From positions 1-12,127 of the forward strand of contig JALNVT010000059.1 of the NCBI GenBank assembly GCA_023231265.1: a DNA stretch of 12,127 bases. The letters run 5' to 3'. The stretch comes from Sphaerochaetaceae bacterium (lineage in GTDB: Bacteria > Spirochaetota > Spirochaetia > Sphaerochaetales > Sphaerochaetaceae). Positions 1 through 6,931 of this stretch are shown here, piece by piece (position 1 is the first letter of the stretch; the number at the start of each line of letters is the position of its first letter). The notes below the pieces were generated by a model. It did no database searches. It saw only the letters and a program-made list of their open reading frames with translations, and was not told the origin of the DNA. Both the position numbers and the translations under genes were made by a program.

Positions 1-177
1 ACTGGTTCCTTAATATATTTCATCATATGAAGAAAAACTGTGACTCAATATTGGATATTTATATTTTCTCTTTTGATTTATATCCCCGCATGATTGTTTT
101 TATAAGTTGTATATCTTACTGAAGATCATAACGTCATTTTTCTTGATTAAGTAAGTAGAATTGTTGATGAACTTCTG
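1..177. other. AT-rich intergenic left edge
   Basis: No coding region with a ribosome binding site is visible on either strand, and no stem followed by a T run stands out. The stretch is AT-rich and leads into the promoter of the methyltransferase. Whatever precedes it lies outside the window. Confidence 0.5.
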
Positions 178-203
178 TATAATGATAAGAAAAAGAAAAG
201 AGG
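178..203 (+). promoter_or_regulatory. -10 box and ribosome binding site of the methyltransferase
   Basis: A perfect TATAAT lies at 178-183, with no good -35 hexamer at the usual spacing. AGAGG at 199-203 lies 7 nt before the ATG at 211. If the -10 box is used, the leader is only about 20 nt long. Confidence 0.5.
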
Positions 204-210
204 TCATCTT

Positions 211-756
211 ATGTTAGAAAAATGGGGACTTGAGAAATTTCACAGTGCATACCCTTTAATTGCTCAACAATTTGTTGATGATTATGATCTGAAAGAAGGT
301 CTTGCTTTAGATATTGGAGCTGGTCATGGTGCAATGGGAATAGAATTGGCTAGAATTACAGATATGGATATTATCTTTGTTGATATCGACAGTGATATGT
401 TGGCTAAATCTCAAAAGCATTTTGAAGAGCTGCCGCTGACAAATAAAGCATCATACATAAACTGCGATGCAATAGATCTTCCTTTTAAAGATAACATAGC
501 AGACTTTGTTGTAAGTCGTGGATCTTTTTGGTTCTGGGATGACAAACCTAAAGGACTCAATGAAATATACAGAGTTCTGAAACCAGGTGGTGTTGCATAT
601 GTGGGAGTTGGTCTTGGCAGGTATCTACCCAAAACTGCACGAGATAGAATTCAAAGAGAGCTGAGTGAGCACATAAAGAGGGCAGGATATTATAGACCTG
701 ATGTTGATGTATTCACTGAGATAGTGAAGGTGCAGAACTTCCTGATTACAAGATAA
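211..756 (+). CDS. Class I SAM-dependent methyltransferase with frameshifted C-terminus
   Basis: Predicted cytosolic methyltransferase with a Rossmann fold that binds S-adenosylmethionine; the substrate is unknown. Motif I is DIGAGHG (residues 34-40). The acidic end of strand 2 is VDID (57-60), followed by DAIDLPF (86-92), a VVSRGSFWFW segment (100-109) and the RVLKPGG loop (121-127). This is the usual layout of the UbiE/Methyltransf_11-like group. The reading frame stops after 181 residues, but the family's expected ending is present one frame over. After Lys173 (727-729), the -1 frame starting at base 729 reads GAELPDYKIIS, then, after a short gap, HWVEIRK, and stops at 801-803. That would make a 197-residue protein. 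One base, probably a G from a GGG run near 729-730, appears to be missing. The SAM-binding core is intact, so the shortened product could still fold; function is uncertain. The gene stands alone, convergent with the nitroreductase. Confidence 0.85.
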   Translation: MLEKWGLEKFHSAYPLIAQQFVDDYDLKEGLALDIGAGHGAMGIELARITDMDIIFVDIDSDMLAKSQKHFEELPLTNKASYINCDAIDLPFKDNIADFVVSRGSFWFWDDKPKGLNEIYRVLKPGGVAYVGVGLGRYLPKTARDRIQRELSEHIKRAGYYRPDVDVFTEIVKVQNFLITR

Positions 757-810
757 TCAGTGAGAAAGTCAATGGTTGTCATTGGGTGGAAATCAGAAAG
801 TAATTCAAAT

Positions 811-850
811 AAAAAGAGTGCATCTTATGTTGAAGAATGCACTCTTTCTC
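811..850. terminator. Bidirectional hairpin terminator
   Basis: AAAGAGTGCA (813-822) pairs perfectly with TGCACTCTTT (838-847). Extra pairing of TCTT with AAGA lies inside, with one bulged A. On the minus strand the stem is followed by TTTTTATTT, a good intrinsic terminator for the nitroreductase. On the plus strand the T run is short, so it is a weaker terminator for the methyltransferase. It lies between the two convergent genes, just after the shifted stop codon at 801-803. Confidence 0.8.
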
Positions 851-866
851 AAATATATCTAATCTG

Positions 867-1634
867 CTATCTCTTCCATCTATCTAAAAAGACCTCAACT
901 GAGCGATTCATCTCTTTCATGAATTCTGTTGAGTACTTTCGTGTATAGAAAGAATCTGCAAGAGTTGCACCTTCATAAGGCAATCTGTTTGCCTTCTGCA
1001 GACGTTCCAGTGGTTTTTCCCAGCCCTCATCAAGTTCGTCTTTTGTGAAGCTTTTATATTCATCGTCCATAAATACCAAATCCTCACTGCATCTATCAAG
1101 AAGGTTCACCTTTGCATTGGATTTATTATATCCCATTATAAGCATGCAAGCTGGAGCAGCCTGTGGTGGTAAATTCAAAAGCTTCTGGATTTTTTCATAG
1201 TTCTCAATGATGTCTCCGATATAACATGAGCCTATTCCAAGAGAATCAGCTGCTACAACACCACTCTGTGCTGCAATGACTGCATCTTGCATTGCAAGAT
1301 GAAAATCACCAACGCCTGGTTTTCTGAAAGGAATCCCACTCTTCTCATCCGATTTACAATATTTTATGTAATCCATCCATTTTTGCATATCTGCAAGAAA
1401 GACCAAAACAAGAGGAGCTGTTGCAATCATAGGTTGATTATCACATAAAATTGCCAACTCATCTTTCTTCAATTGATCTTTGACGTTGATCACAGAGTAG
1501 AAAGTCATATTGCCACCAGTTGGTGCTCTCATAATAGCTTTTTTGATTGATTTAAAATCTTCTTCACTGATATCTCTTTTATCGAAACTGCGAACAGTTC
1601 TTCTGTTCAATAATTGGTTCAATACTTCGTTCAT
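867..1634 (-). CDS. NfsA/FRP-like nitroreductase (FMN oxidoreductase)
   Basis: Predicted cytosolic FMN-dependent NAD(P)H oxidoreductase of the nitroreductase family, able in principle to reduce nitro compounds, quinones or flavin. The start is the ATG at 1634. AAGGAG lies 6 nt upstream, whereas the ATG 15 bases further upstream overlaps that ribosome binding site. The product is 255 residues, close to the 240 or so typical of NfsA. RRTVRSF (11-17) and APTGGNM (37-43) fit the phosphate-binding and re-face parts of the FMN site. The central helix is around 113-130, followed by GIGSCYIGDI (133-142), the usual flavin-contacting glycine loop. The C-terminal stretch FYTRKYS (229-235) with a closing amphipathic helix resembles the NfsA-like branch. 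It is transcribed alone from a clear promoter at 1659-1687 and ends at the shared terminator. The natural substrate cannot be told from sequence. Confidence 0.9.
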   Translation of the reverse strand: MNEVLNQLLNRRTVRSFDKRDISEEDFKSIKKAIMRAPTGGNMTFYSVINVKDQLKKDELAILCDNQPMIATAPLVLVFLADMQKWMDYIKYCKSDEKSGIPFRKPGVGDFHLAMQDAVIAAQSGVVAADSLGIGSCYIGDIIENYEKIQKLLNLPPQAAPACMLIMGYNKSNAKVNLLDRCSEDLVFMDDEYKSFTKDELDEGWEKPLERLQKANRLPYEGATLADSFYTRKYSTEFMKEMNRSVEVFLDRWKR

Positions 1635-1640
1635 ATAACT

Positions 1641-1687
1641 CTCCTTCAATGTTGTTCAATTCTAGCATAGAAAGTTATTTGTAACAA
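1641..1687 (-). promoter_or_regulatory. Nitroreductase promoter and ribosome binding site
   Basis: Read on the minus strand: -35 TTGTTA (1682-1687), a spacer of exactly 17, then -10 TAGAAT (1659-1664) preceded by TGC, giving an extended -10. The expected start of transcription near 1652 leaves an 18-nt leader. AAGGAG (1641-1646) precedes the ATG at 1634. Confidence 0.7.
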
Positions 1688-1701
1688 TTGAAGCTAAATA
1701 T

Positions 1702-1717
1702 ACTCCAACCGGAGAGT
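1702..1717. promoter_or_regulatory. CTCC-N4-GGAG dyad upstream of the nitroreductase promoter
   Basis: CTCC (1703-1706) and GGAG (1711-1714) form a small dyad centred about 57 bp upstream of the predicted nitroreductase transcription start. It is a GC-rich island in AT-rich DNA. The position suits an activator site; the regulator is unknown. Confidence 0.3.
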
Positions 1718-1739
1718 TTCTATATGACAAGATTTATTG

Positions 1740-1782
1740 ACTTAATACGTATTTTATTATCAGGTATACCAAAGTATTAAGT
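1740..1782. promoter_or_regulatory. Nested palindrome cluster in the divergent control region
   Basis: ACTTAATAC (1740-1748) and GTATTAAGT (1774-1782) are perfect inverted repeats 25 nt apart. Between or overlapping them lie two perfect palindromes, AATACGTATT (1744-1753) and GGTATACC (1763-1770). There is no T run, so it does not look like a terminator. It lies about 107 bp before the hydrolase start and is best read as a candidate operator for one or both divergent genes. Confidence 0.4.
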
Positions 1783-1822
1783 TTAAATGGCTAAATATTG
1801 ATATTAATTACAATTATGATAT

Positions 1823-1882
1823 TTGCACTGATATAGAAATAATATACCATATAATATATAACAACGATTTCTATTCGGAGGA
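1823..1882 (+). promoter_or_regulatory. Probable promoter and ribosome binding site of the lipoprotein hydrolase
   Basis: A perfect TATAAT lies at 1850-1855. The nearest -35-like hexamer is TTGCAC (1823-1828), but the 21-nt spacing is too long for standard sigma-70 use, so an activator may be needed or the true -35 is weak. The ribosome binding site GGAGG (1877-1881) lies 7 nt before the ATG at 1889 and clearly sets the start. Confidence 0.45.
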
Positions 1883-1888
1883 AATTAT

Positions 1889-2767
1889 ATGAATAAAAAA
1901 ATTTCAATTGTAGCAGCAGTTGCTCTCTCATTGGTATTGATGGGATGTTCAACCACAGAACAGACACAGGTAAAAGATTATGAATTTACAGAATCTGTTA
2001 TCTCCATCAGCAATGGTGAGTATGACATTCCTGCAACTTTGGTTATGCCAATTGCAGATATGGATGTACCTCTTGTAATTATGTTACACGGAACAGGTAG
2101 CAGCAGAGATGAAGCAGGTGATGGTTATAAATTATTGGCACCAGAGCTGGCTAAAAAAGGTATTGCAAGCATCAGATACGACTTCCCTGGATCTGGCGAT
2201 AGCACAGTGAGCTACCTGCTTTATTGCAACACTGAAGCAAGTGAGAATACTCTGACAGTAGCAGATTATGCTGCAAATCTTGATGGAGTTGATTCTACTA
2301 GATTGGGAGTTCTTGGTTGGTCACAGGGTGGAACTGATGCTTTATTGGTTGCAGGAGAATCAAACAGATTCAAGAGTGTGGCTACATGGGCTGGAGCACT
2401 GGAATTATCTGATATGGTAACACCAGAGATGAGAGCTGAAGCTCTTGCAACAGGTCAAACAATGATGGAATTCGGCTGGAGAGATGCTCTTCCTTTGAGT
2501 CAGAAATGGATTGATGAATCTGATAACATGGATGTTCTTGCAGAAGTTGCTAACATAACAGCTCCAATTGGATCTTTCCATGGAAGTGAAGATGAGGACG
2601 TTCCTTACAGCGACAGCACACAAGTTCAAGCTGCATCAACAAATCCAAACAGTGAGTTGATCACAATTGAAGGTACAGGCCATACATATGGTATCTTCAG
2701 TGGAGATATGACCAAGTTCAATGAATTGTCAGCTAAAACAGTTGATTGGTTTGTAAGAACCCTCTAG
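1889..2767 (+). CDS. Secreted alpha/beta-hydrolase lipoprotein
   Basis: Predicted lipoprotein esterase or peptidase-like hydrolase of 292 residues, anchored by lipid at the cell envelope. The N-terminus has Lys3-Lys4, a hydrophobic core and a lipobox LMGC with Cys20. The hydrolase fold follows: HGTGSS (67-72) supplies the oxyanion region, and GWSQG (143-147) holds the nucleophile Ser145. HGSEDEDVP (231-239) contains the probable acid Asp235, and GTGH (262-265) contains the catalytic His265. RYDFPGSGDS (96-105) is the usual loop after strand 4. The domain resembles dienelactone hydrolase and S9-like carboxylesterases. The whole triad is present, so it is probably active; the substrate is unknown. 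The gene is transcribed alone, divergent from the nitroreductase, and is closed by a strong terminator. Confidence 0.88.
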   Translation: MNKKISIVAAVALSLVLMGCSTTEQTQVKDYEFTESVISISNGEYDIPATLVMPIADMDVPLVIMLHGTGSSRDEAGDGYKLLAPELAKKGIASIRYDFPGSGDSTVSYLLYCNTEASENTLTVADYAANLDGVDSTRLGVLGWSQGGTDALLVAGESNRFKSVATWAGALELSDMVTPEMRAEALATGQTMMEFGWRDALPLSQKWIDESDNMDVLAEVANITAPIGSFHGSEDEDVPYSDSTQVQAASTNPNSELITIEGTGHTYGIFSGDMTKFNELSAKTVDWFVRTL

Positions 2768-2779
2768 TCTCAAACAAAC

Positions 2780-2846
2780 AAAAAGGCCTCTCTCATATAT
2801 CATAGCAATTACTGCTTGTGATTTTATAAGGAGAGGCTTTTTTTTT
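2780..2846 (+). terminator. Rho-independent terminator after the lipoprotein hydrolase
   Basis: GCCTCTC (2786-2792) pairs with GAGAGGC (2831-2837), followed directly by nine T residues (2838-2846). An inner hairpin, AGCA (2804-2807) with TGCT (2813-2816), shortens the long loop. The A run at 2780-2784 can extend the stem. Confidence 0.85.
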
Positions 2847-3022
2847 AGAAGAATGTGATTCAAAATGATGAATCATATATTCATTTTTTTATTCTATAAT
2901 TATTTTGTGAGCAAATAATTATTGCATTAGCAATGCCGTACTCTTTTAAAATACAATCTCCCACATTATACTACAGAAGCATATTTTATATGTTCATTCA
3001 GTAAGGAGAGTAAAAGTCTATT
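2847..3022. other. Intergenic region with small dyads and a weak promoter
   Basis: TGATTCA (2856-2862) and TGAATCA (2869-2875) form a perfect 7-bp dyad. ATGAAT (2868-2873) with ATTCAT (2879-2884), followed by T residues, could be a weak second terminator. A TATACT -10 candidate lies at 2967-2972 without a good -35. AAGGAG (3003-3008) is the only ribosome binding site for the next gene, 14 nt before its ATG, which is longer than usual. Confidence 0.35.
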
Positions 3023-3762
3023 ATGAAAAAAATATTTATGTTAACTTTATTTGCAGTTCTAATGACCACTCTTTTTCTCTCCTGTGAGGAAAATATAGTT
3101 ACCAATGGTACATCTGGAGATTTTGTTTATTCTGCAATCAATAACCAAATATACATAACTGATTATGTTGGAACAGATGATGAAGTAACAATACCTCTAG
3201 AAATTGATTCAAAAAATGTCTACTGCATTGATGAAAATGCTTTTGAAGAGTGCACCACCATAACATCAATTGTGATACAGGAATCAGTATCAATAATTGG
3301 TGATAATGCATTTATGGTTGCACCTCTCTTTCTTCTGTAAGCTTTCCTCAATCTATAATTTCAATTGGAGAATATGCATTCTCTGGTTGTTCATCTTTAT
3401 CATCTGTTGATGATTTTGGAAGTCTTACTGAAATTGAATCCAATGCTTTTTCTAATTGCACCAGTTTGAATTCTATTACTCTCCCATGTTCTTTGAATAG
3501 TATTGGTGAGAGTGCATTTGAGAACACTGCTATCACTTCAGTTGAAATTCCATGTGCTGTTACAAGTATTTCTGATAAGGCTTTCTGGGTTGGAAGTTCT
3601 TTGACATCAGTTATTTCCTATCCAGTGGTACCTCCTACACTTGGAGAAGATGTATTTTATAATGAAGATGGTGCACTTAATATTGAAGTTCCTGAAGATA
3701 GTTTGGAAGAATATGAAGCATGGACAGACTATGAAGGTTTCATAACGGCTATATCCTCATAA
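3023..3762 (+). pseudogene. BspA-like leucine-rich-repeat lipoprotein, split by a one-base frameshift
   Basis: Two reading frames together encode one protein of about 246 residues. The first frame (3023-3340) gives a signal peptide with the lipobox-like LFLSC (Cys21), an N-terminal beta-rich segment, and the first repeats of the BspA/LRR_5 type (DENAF at 70-74, then ITSIVI). At Phe97 (3311-3313) the repeat should continue as DNAF-YGCTSLSSV, but the frame runs into unrelated residues and stops. The -1 frame from base 3313 carries the continuation: YGCTSLSSVSF, then IGEYAFSGCSSL, IESNAFSNCTSL and IGESAFENTAI, to a stop at 3760-3762. An ordinary LRR_5 C-terminal tail (VPPTLGEDVFYN, then VPEDSLEEYEAW) is included. 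Loss of one T from a TTTT run explains the break. In Treponema and gut anaerobes, BspA-like proteins are surface proteins linked to adhesion; this one is small. It may be a true pseudogene, a phase-variable gene or a sequencing error. Confidence 0.85.
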
Positions 3763-3787
3763 AGCTTCATCTGATTATCTAAATTCA

Positions 3788-3809
3788 ATCAATTGAGTTA
3801 ATAATTGAT
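3788..3809. terminator. Weak AT-rich hairpin between convergent genes
   Basis: ATCAATT (3788-3794) pairs with AATTGAT (3803-3809) around an 8-nt loop, in the 49-bp gap between the LRR lipoprotein gene and the phosphodiesterase. It lacks G-C pairs and a clear T run. It is the only candidate stop signal here. Confidence 0.3.
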
Positions 3810-3811
3810 CT

Positions 3812-5719
3812 CTAACTGCGAACAGAATCATAACTGTTTATGAACTTTGTGAAATCATCAAGAGACAGTGGTTTTGAATACAGATATCCCTGCTGGTAAG
3901 TTCCTTTTACATCCCTTACAATTCCTGCCTGAAGTTCTGTCTCTATGCCCTCAACAACGGTTTCAAGATTCAATGAATGCAGTGTGTCCATGATTCCGGA
4001 GAACATTGTCTTGTACTGATCGTTGTCCATCAAAAGCAGCAGTTGCCTGTCTATCTTTATTATATCAAAAGGTAATTTTATAACTGTATCAAGATTTGCA
4101 TAACCAGAGCCAAAATCATCAAGAGCAAATGTGGAACCTGCTGCCTTTATATTGAGCATTGTATCCTTCAATTGAGGAGCAAGAGATGCAACTGTTTCGG
4201 TGACTTCAAAAATCAAAAAAGAGGGGTCAACGTTATATTTTTCAAGTATGTTAAGAATCAATTTATCAAGGTCAGGATTCAAGCAGTCGATTACAGAAAG
4301 ATTTATTGAAATCTTTTTGAAACTCTTTGGGAGTCTGTTTTCTGAGATATACTTGCAGACCTCCTCAATAATAAGAGGTGTGAGTTTTGTAATATTTCCA
4401 TCTTTTTCTGCAAGAGGTATGAACTGATCTGGCAACACCAAACCGAGCTCATCATCATATAATCTGACAAGAGTCTCTGCATTGGTTATTATGTTTGATT
4501 GTGTGTTTACTATTGGTTGAAGAAATATTCTTATATCATGATTATCAATTGATTTTTTAAGAAGCGTTTCAATCTTTCTTGTCTTTTTTAGTGTGTTCAC
4601 AGTGCCTTTATTTATGAGGGTCAGATTCTCATCTTTAGATAATTTGATGCTTTCAATGATGATTTGATATGCTTCATCAATATCCTCAAAGTCATTCATG
4701 GAGTCTGTATAGTTCATGTGTACATTTGCATCAAATGTGAATGATTCATTGTATTCATGTTTGAAAGGGAATTCTGATTTAAGATTATTCAGCACTTTGT
4801 CTCTTTCATCAATTGAGAAGGTGACAACAATAAATACATCACCATCTATTCTGAAAGTCTGATTGTGATTGCTTGCCCATTTGACCTTCTGCCCTGTTCT
4901 GGATATTATTTCTGTTCCTATTTTCTCTCCAAATGTCTTGTTGATTGTTGATGTTGAGCAGATATCGACAATGACTATTTGAAAGGGCCTGTCCTGAATT
5001 ATCAGTATCTCTAGATATTCAAGAAAGGTCTTTCTTGAATAATTTACTGTCAGAGTGTCATAGTACGAAAGAGGATTCTGCAATGTAAGGAACATAAGAA
5101 AAGCCGAGATGGAGAGAACCAGACCATTGATCAGAAGATATGGATGAATGAACTGAATGAAATCAAATAAAACAATCAGAAGAATGTAAAAAGGAATCAC
5201 AATTCTTTGGATTGTTGGCATCTTCTGACCATAAAAAATAATAACGAAAGCAGAGATGCAAAGAATTCCAAAATTGATTAAAGCCATCATTAGATAAATT
5301 GATCCATGATGATAGGTCAGATTTTCATCAAAGTATATTATGAAATGAGTGAAGGGAGTTGATAGTATTATCAATGATTGGACTATGTAATATCCCCATA
5401 GAAATTTATGAAATTTATTATCAAAATACTTTTTTTTCTTTGTTAGAACTATGATATATTCATAGAATATGTAAGGAAGAGACCAGGCAAATAAGAATAA
5501 AAGAGTGTTCAGAATATAATTTAAAGTGAGTGAGTATTGAGTTGAATAGTCGATTGTATGAGCTGTTATGATATTCAATGCACACGATATTATGGAGATG
5601 ACCAATATAACACGATATATCTTATTTGAAAGATTCGGGAAAATTGGTCTCCAGAAAAAGTAAAAAGTTAGTATTGATAAAAATATCAATCCGACTAAAT
5701 CATAACTCAAATTATACAT
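3812..5719 (-). CDS. Membrane c-di-GMP phosphodiesterase (degenerate GGDEF plus EAL)
   Basis: Predicted inner-membrane enzyme hydrolysing cyclic di-GMP. The start is the ATG at 5719, with GAGG 9 nt upstream. A TTG nine bases earlier abuts that site and is unlikely. The product is 635 residues. About seven hydrophobic segments occupy residues 8-214 (roughly 8-24, 36-52, 66-92, 106-130, 142-164, 174-192, 196-214) and probably sense a signal. A GGDEF-like domain spans about 225-370, but its signature reads R-I-D-G-D-V-F (290-296). The first Gly and the Glu of GGDEF are replaced, so cyclase activity is unlikely. The EAL domain (about 385-625) keeps the catalytic set: E415-T-L with R419, N473 (INLS), E505 (FEVTE), D534-D535 (DDFGSG), K555 (IKID), E590 (VEGIE) and QGY at 610-612 before P617. 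It is probably an active phosphodiesterase, perhaps tuned by GTP binding to the GGDEF remnant. It is transcribed alone. Confidence 0.9.
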   Translation of the reverse strand: MYNLSYDLVGLIFLSILTFYFFWRPIFPNLSNKIYRVILVISIISCALNIITAHTIDYSTQYSLTLNYILNTLLFLFAWSLPYIFYEYIIVLTKKKKYFDNKFHKFLWGYYIVQSLIILSTPFTHFIIYFDENLTYHHGSIYLMMALINFGILCISAFVIIFYGQKMPTIQRIVIPFYILLIVLFDFIQFIHPYLLINGLVLSISAFLMFLTLQNPLSYYDTLTVNYSRKTFLEYLEILIIQDRPFQIVIVDICSTSTINKTFGEKIGTEIISRTGQKVKWASNHNQTFRIDGDVFIVVTFSIDERDKVLNNLKSEFPFKHEYNESFTFDANVHMNYTDSMNDFEDIDEAYQIIIESIKLSKDENLTLINKGTVNTLKKTRKIETLLKKSIDNHDIRIFLQPIVNTQSNIITNAETLVRLYDDELGLVLPDQFIPLAEKDGNITKLTPLIIEEVCKYISENRLPKSFKKISINLSVIDCLNPDLDKLILNILEKYNVDPSFLIFEVTETVASLAPQLKDTMLNIKAAGSTFALDDFGSGYANLDTVIKLPFDIIKIDRQLLLLMDNDQYKTMFSGIMDTLHSLNLETVVEGIETELQAGIVRDVKGTYQQGYLYSKPLSLDDFTKFINSYDSVRS

Positions 5720-5728
5720 TGCAAACAA

Positions 5729-5767
5729 CCTCTTTATAAGAAAACAACACTTTTGAGCTTGATTATA
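5729..5767 (-). promoter_or_regulatory. Phosphodiesterase -10 box and ribosome binding site
   Basis: On the minus strand TATAAT lies at 5762-5767, with only a poor T-rich -35 region upstream. AGAGG (ending at 5729) lies 9 nt before the ATG at 5719 and decides that start over the TTG at 5728. Confidence 0.45.
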
Positions 5768-5817
5768 TACTAGATTGTTGAAAATAAAATCTTTAATTCA
5801 ATCTTATACATATCTTA

Positions 5818-5845
5818 TTCACTTATAAAGTAATATCTGTATAAT
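5818..5845 (+). promoter_or_regulatory. Sigma-70-like promoter facing the esterase
   Basis: TTCACT (5818-5823), a 16-nt spacer and a perfect TATAAT (5840-5845). If used, it produces a leader of about 180 nt before the esterase ATG at 6031. That leader contains the small ORF at 5870-5938. Confidence 0.5.
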
Positions 5846-5869
5846 TATCTTTTTAAAAGGTAACAATCT

Positions 5870-5938
5870 ATGTTGCTGTTGGCTCATAAGTTTTTAATTA
5901 TGAATTTTTTATCAATATATTTGATGACAATCAGATGA
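5870..5938 (+). CDS. Possible 22-residue hydrophobic leader peptide or small membrane protein
   Basis: ATG at 5870, preceded by AAAGG 9 nt upstream, opens a 22-codon frame ending in TGA at 5936-5938. It begins MLLLAHKFL and is mostly Leu, Ile, Met and Phe, with a few basic residues. It lies 25 nt after a good -10 box, in a region with no other coding signal. It could be a leader peptide, a one-helix membrane peptide, or chance in AT-rich DNA. No homolog is recognised. Confidence 0.2.
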   Translation: MLLLAHKFLIMNFLSIYLMTIR

Positions 5939-6030
5939 TGACAAACCGGTATCAACCATCTATCATATAAGTAGTGAATTAAATTTTGAGCACCCGGTGC
6001 AATAGATGATTGAATGTGAGGTATTTAGAA

Positions 6031-6909
6031 ATGAGTTTTATGAATGATGTGATGAATGTGATTTTGAAGGTCTCACATATGAAAGATATCCAAAATAAAA
6101 AATTCGAAAGTGGGATTGATAAAATGATGCTCAGAAAACCAAAAGCAAAACAACTGAAAGGTCTCACTCTTGTTGATGATGAATTTCAAGGTAGAACAGT
6201 CTCTCATCTGATAAATGATTACATCAATAAAAATCTCGATATCATATATCTGCATGGTGGCTGCTATGCCCTTCAGATGCAATCAGGGCATTGGAATCTA
6301 ACTTGCTCGATTGCCCGAGAGACAGGGGCCAATGTTTATGTGATTGATTATCCTCTTATCCCTGAGCACAGTGATGGTGAGGCTTCAGAATATGTTCTCT
6401 CTTATTACAGACATCATATAGAAACCAGTGACAATCCTGTCATCTTGATGGGTGACTCAGCTGGTGCAGGTCTTGCTATATCTGCTACCATGATGATGAG
6501 AGATGCAGAGATAAAAGCGCCTGAGAGATTGATTCTTTTGAGTCCATATTTAGATACACTGTGCACCGATTCAAGACAGATTGAATATCAAAAGAGAGAT
6601 TCTTTTCTATCAGTTGAGGGACTGAGAAAAGCAGGTAGATTGTACATAGGAAAATTGGATGACGATGATTTCAGAGTGAATCCAATTCATGGTGATTTCA
6701 GAGATCTACCTCCAATGATCATCTTCACAAGTGATAGAGATATCCTTCATGTAGATTCTCTGAGATTGGTTGAAATTTTAGATAGCTTGAATGCTGAGTA
6801 TGAACTGTATGAAGAGCATGATGTCATGCATGATTGGCTTATAATAGAGCAATTACCAGAAGCAATTGAGGCGACAAAAGTTTTATACAGATACATACAG
6901 ACAATCTGA
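6031..6909 (+). CDS. HSL-family alpha/beta hydrolase (acetyl-esterase-like)
   Basis: Predicted cytosolic carboxylesterase of the hormone-sensitive-lipase group (Abhydrolase_3). The ATG at 6031 is chosen because GAGG lies 9 nt upstream; a TTG at 6010 has no good site. The product is 292 residues with no signal peptide. The oxyanion motif HGGC (75-78) sits where the family has HGGG or HGGA. The nucleophile motif is GDSAG (141-145) with Ser143. DYPLIPEH (106-113) is the conserved loop that in the family reads DYRLAPEH. SDRDIL (234-239) holds the probable acid Asp237, and VMHDW (265-269) the catalytic His267. The family acts on short-chain esters of small molecules; the substrate is unknown. It is convergent with the siderophore-importer ATPase but on the opposite strand, so a link to iron release from an ester siderophore is only a thought. 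Confidence 0.88.
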   Translation: MSFMNDVMNVILKVSHMKDIQNKKFESGIDKMMLRKPKAKQLKGLTLVDDEFQGRTVSHLINDYINKNLDIIYLHGGCYALQMQSGHWNLTCSIARETGANVYVIDYPLIPEHSDGEASEYVLSYYRHHIETSDNPVILMGDSAGAGLAISATMMMRDAEIKAPERLILLSPYLDTLCTDSRQIEYQKRDSFLSVEGLRKAGRLYIGKLDDDDFRVNPIHGDFRDLPPMIIFTSDRDILHVDSLRLVEILDSLNAEYELYEEHDVMHDWLIIEQLPEAIEATKVLYRYIQTI

Positions 6910-6931
6910 ATATCTGGTCAAAAAGGAATAA

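Larger units (their letters stand above)
5720..6030. other. Divergent gene-poor region between phosphodiesterase and esterase
   Basis: Three hundred and eleven bases with no confident gene. They hold the phosphodiesterase -10 box, a plus-strand promoter at 5818-5845, and the doubtful 22-codon frame. A compact GC-rich dyad GCACC-C-GGTGC (5990-6000) lies 30 bp before the esterase ATG. The dyad's loop is too short for a hairpin, so if real it would be a protein-binding site. A second CCGGT occurs at 5945-5949. TATAAG at 5966-5971 is a possible alternative -10 without a good -35. Confidence 0.5.

Noticed and set aside
720..745. Programmed -1 frameshifting in the methyltransferase
   Set aside because: No X-XXY-YYZ slippery sequence lies at the junction, and methyltransferases of this kind are not known for it. 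A one-base deletion or a sequencing error is simpler.
760..948. 62-codon plus-strand frame starting at GTG
   Set aside because: It runs through the terminator hairpin and the end of the nitroreductase. No ribosome binding site or family resemblance; its start overlaps the displaced methyltransferase tail.
5990..6000. GCACC-C-GGTGC as a terminator or riboswitch hairpin
   Set aside because: The one-base gap cannot form a loop and no T run follows. At most it is a protein-binding site.
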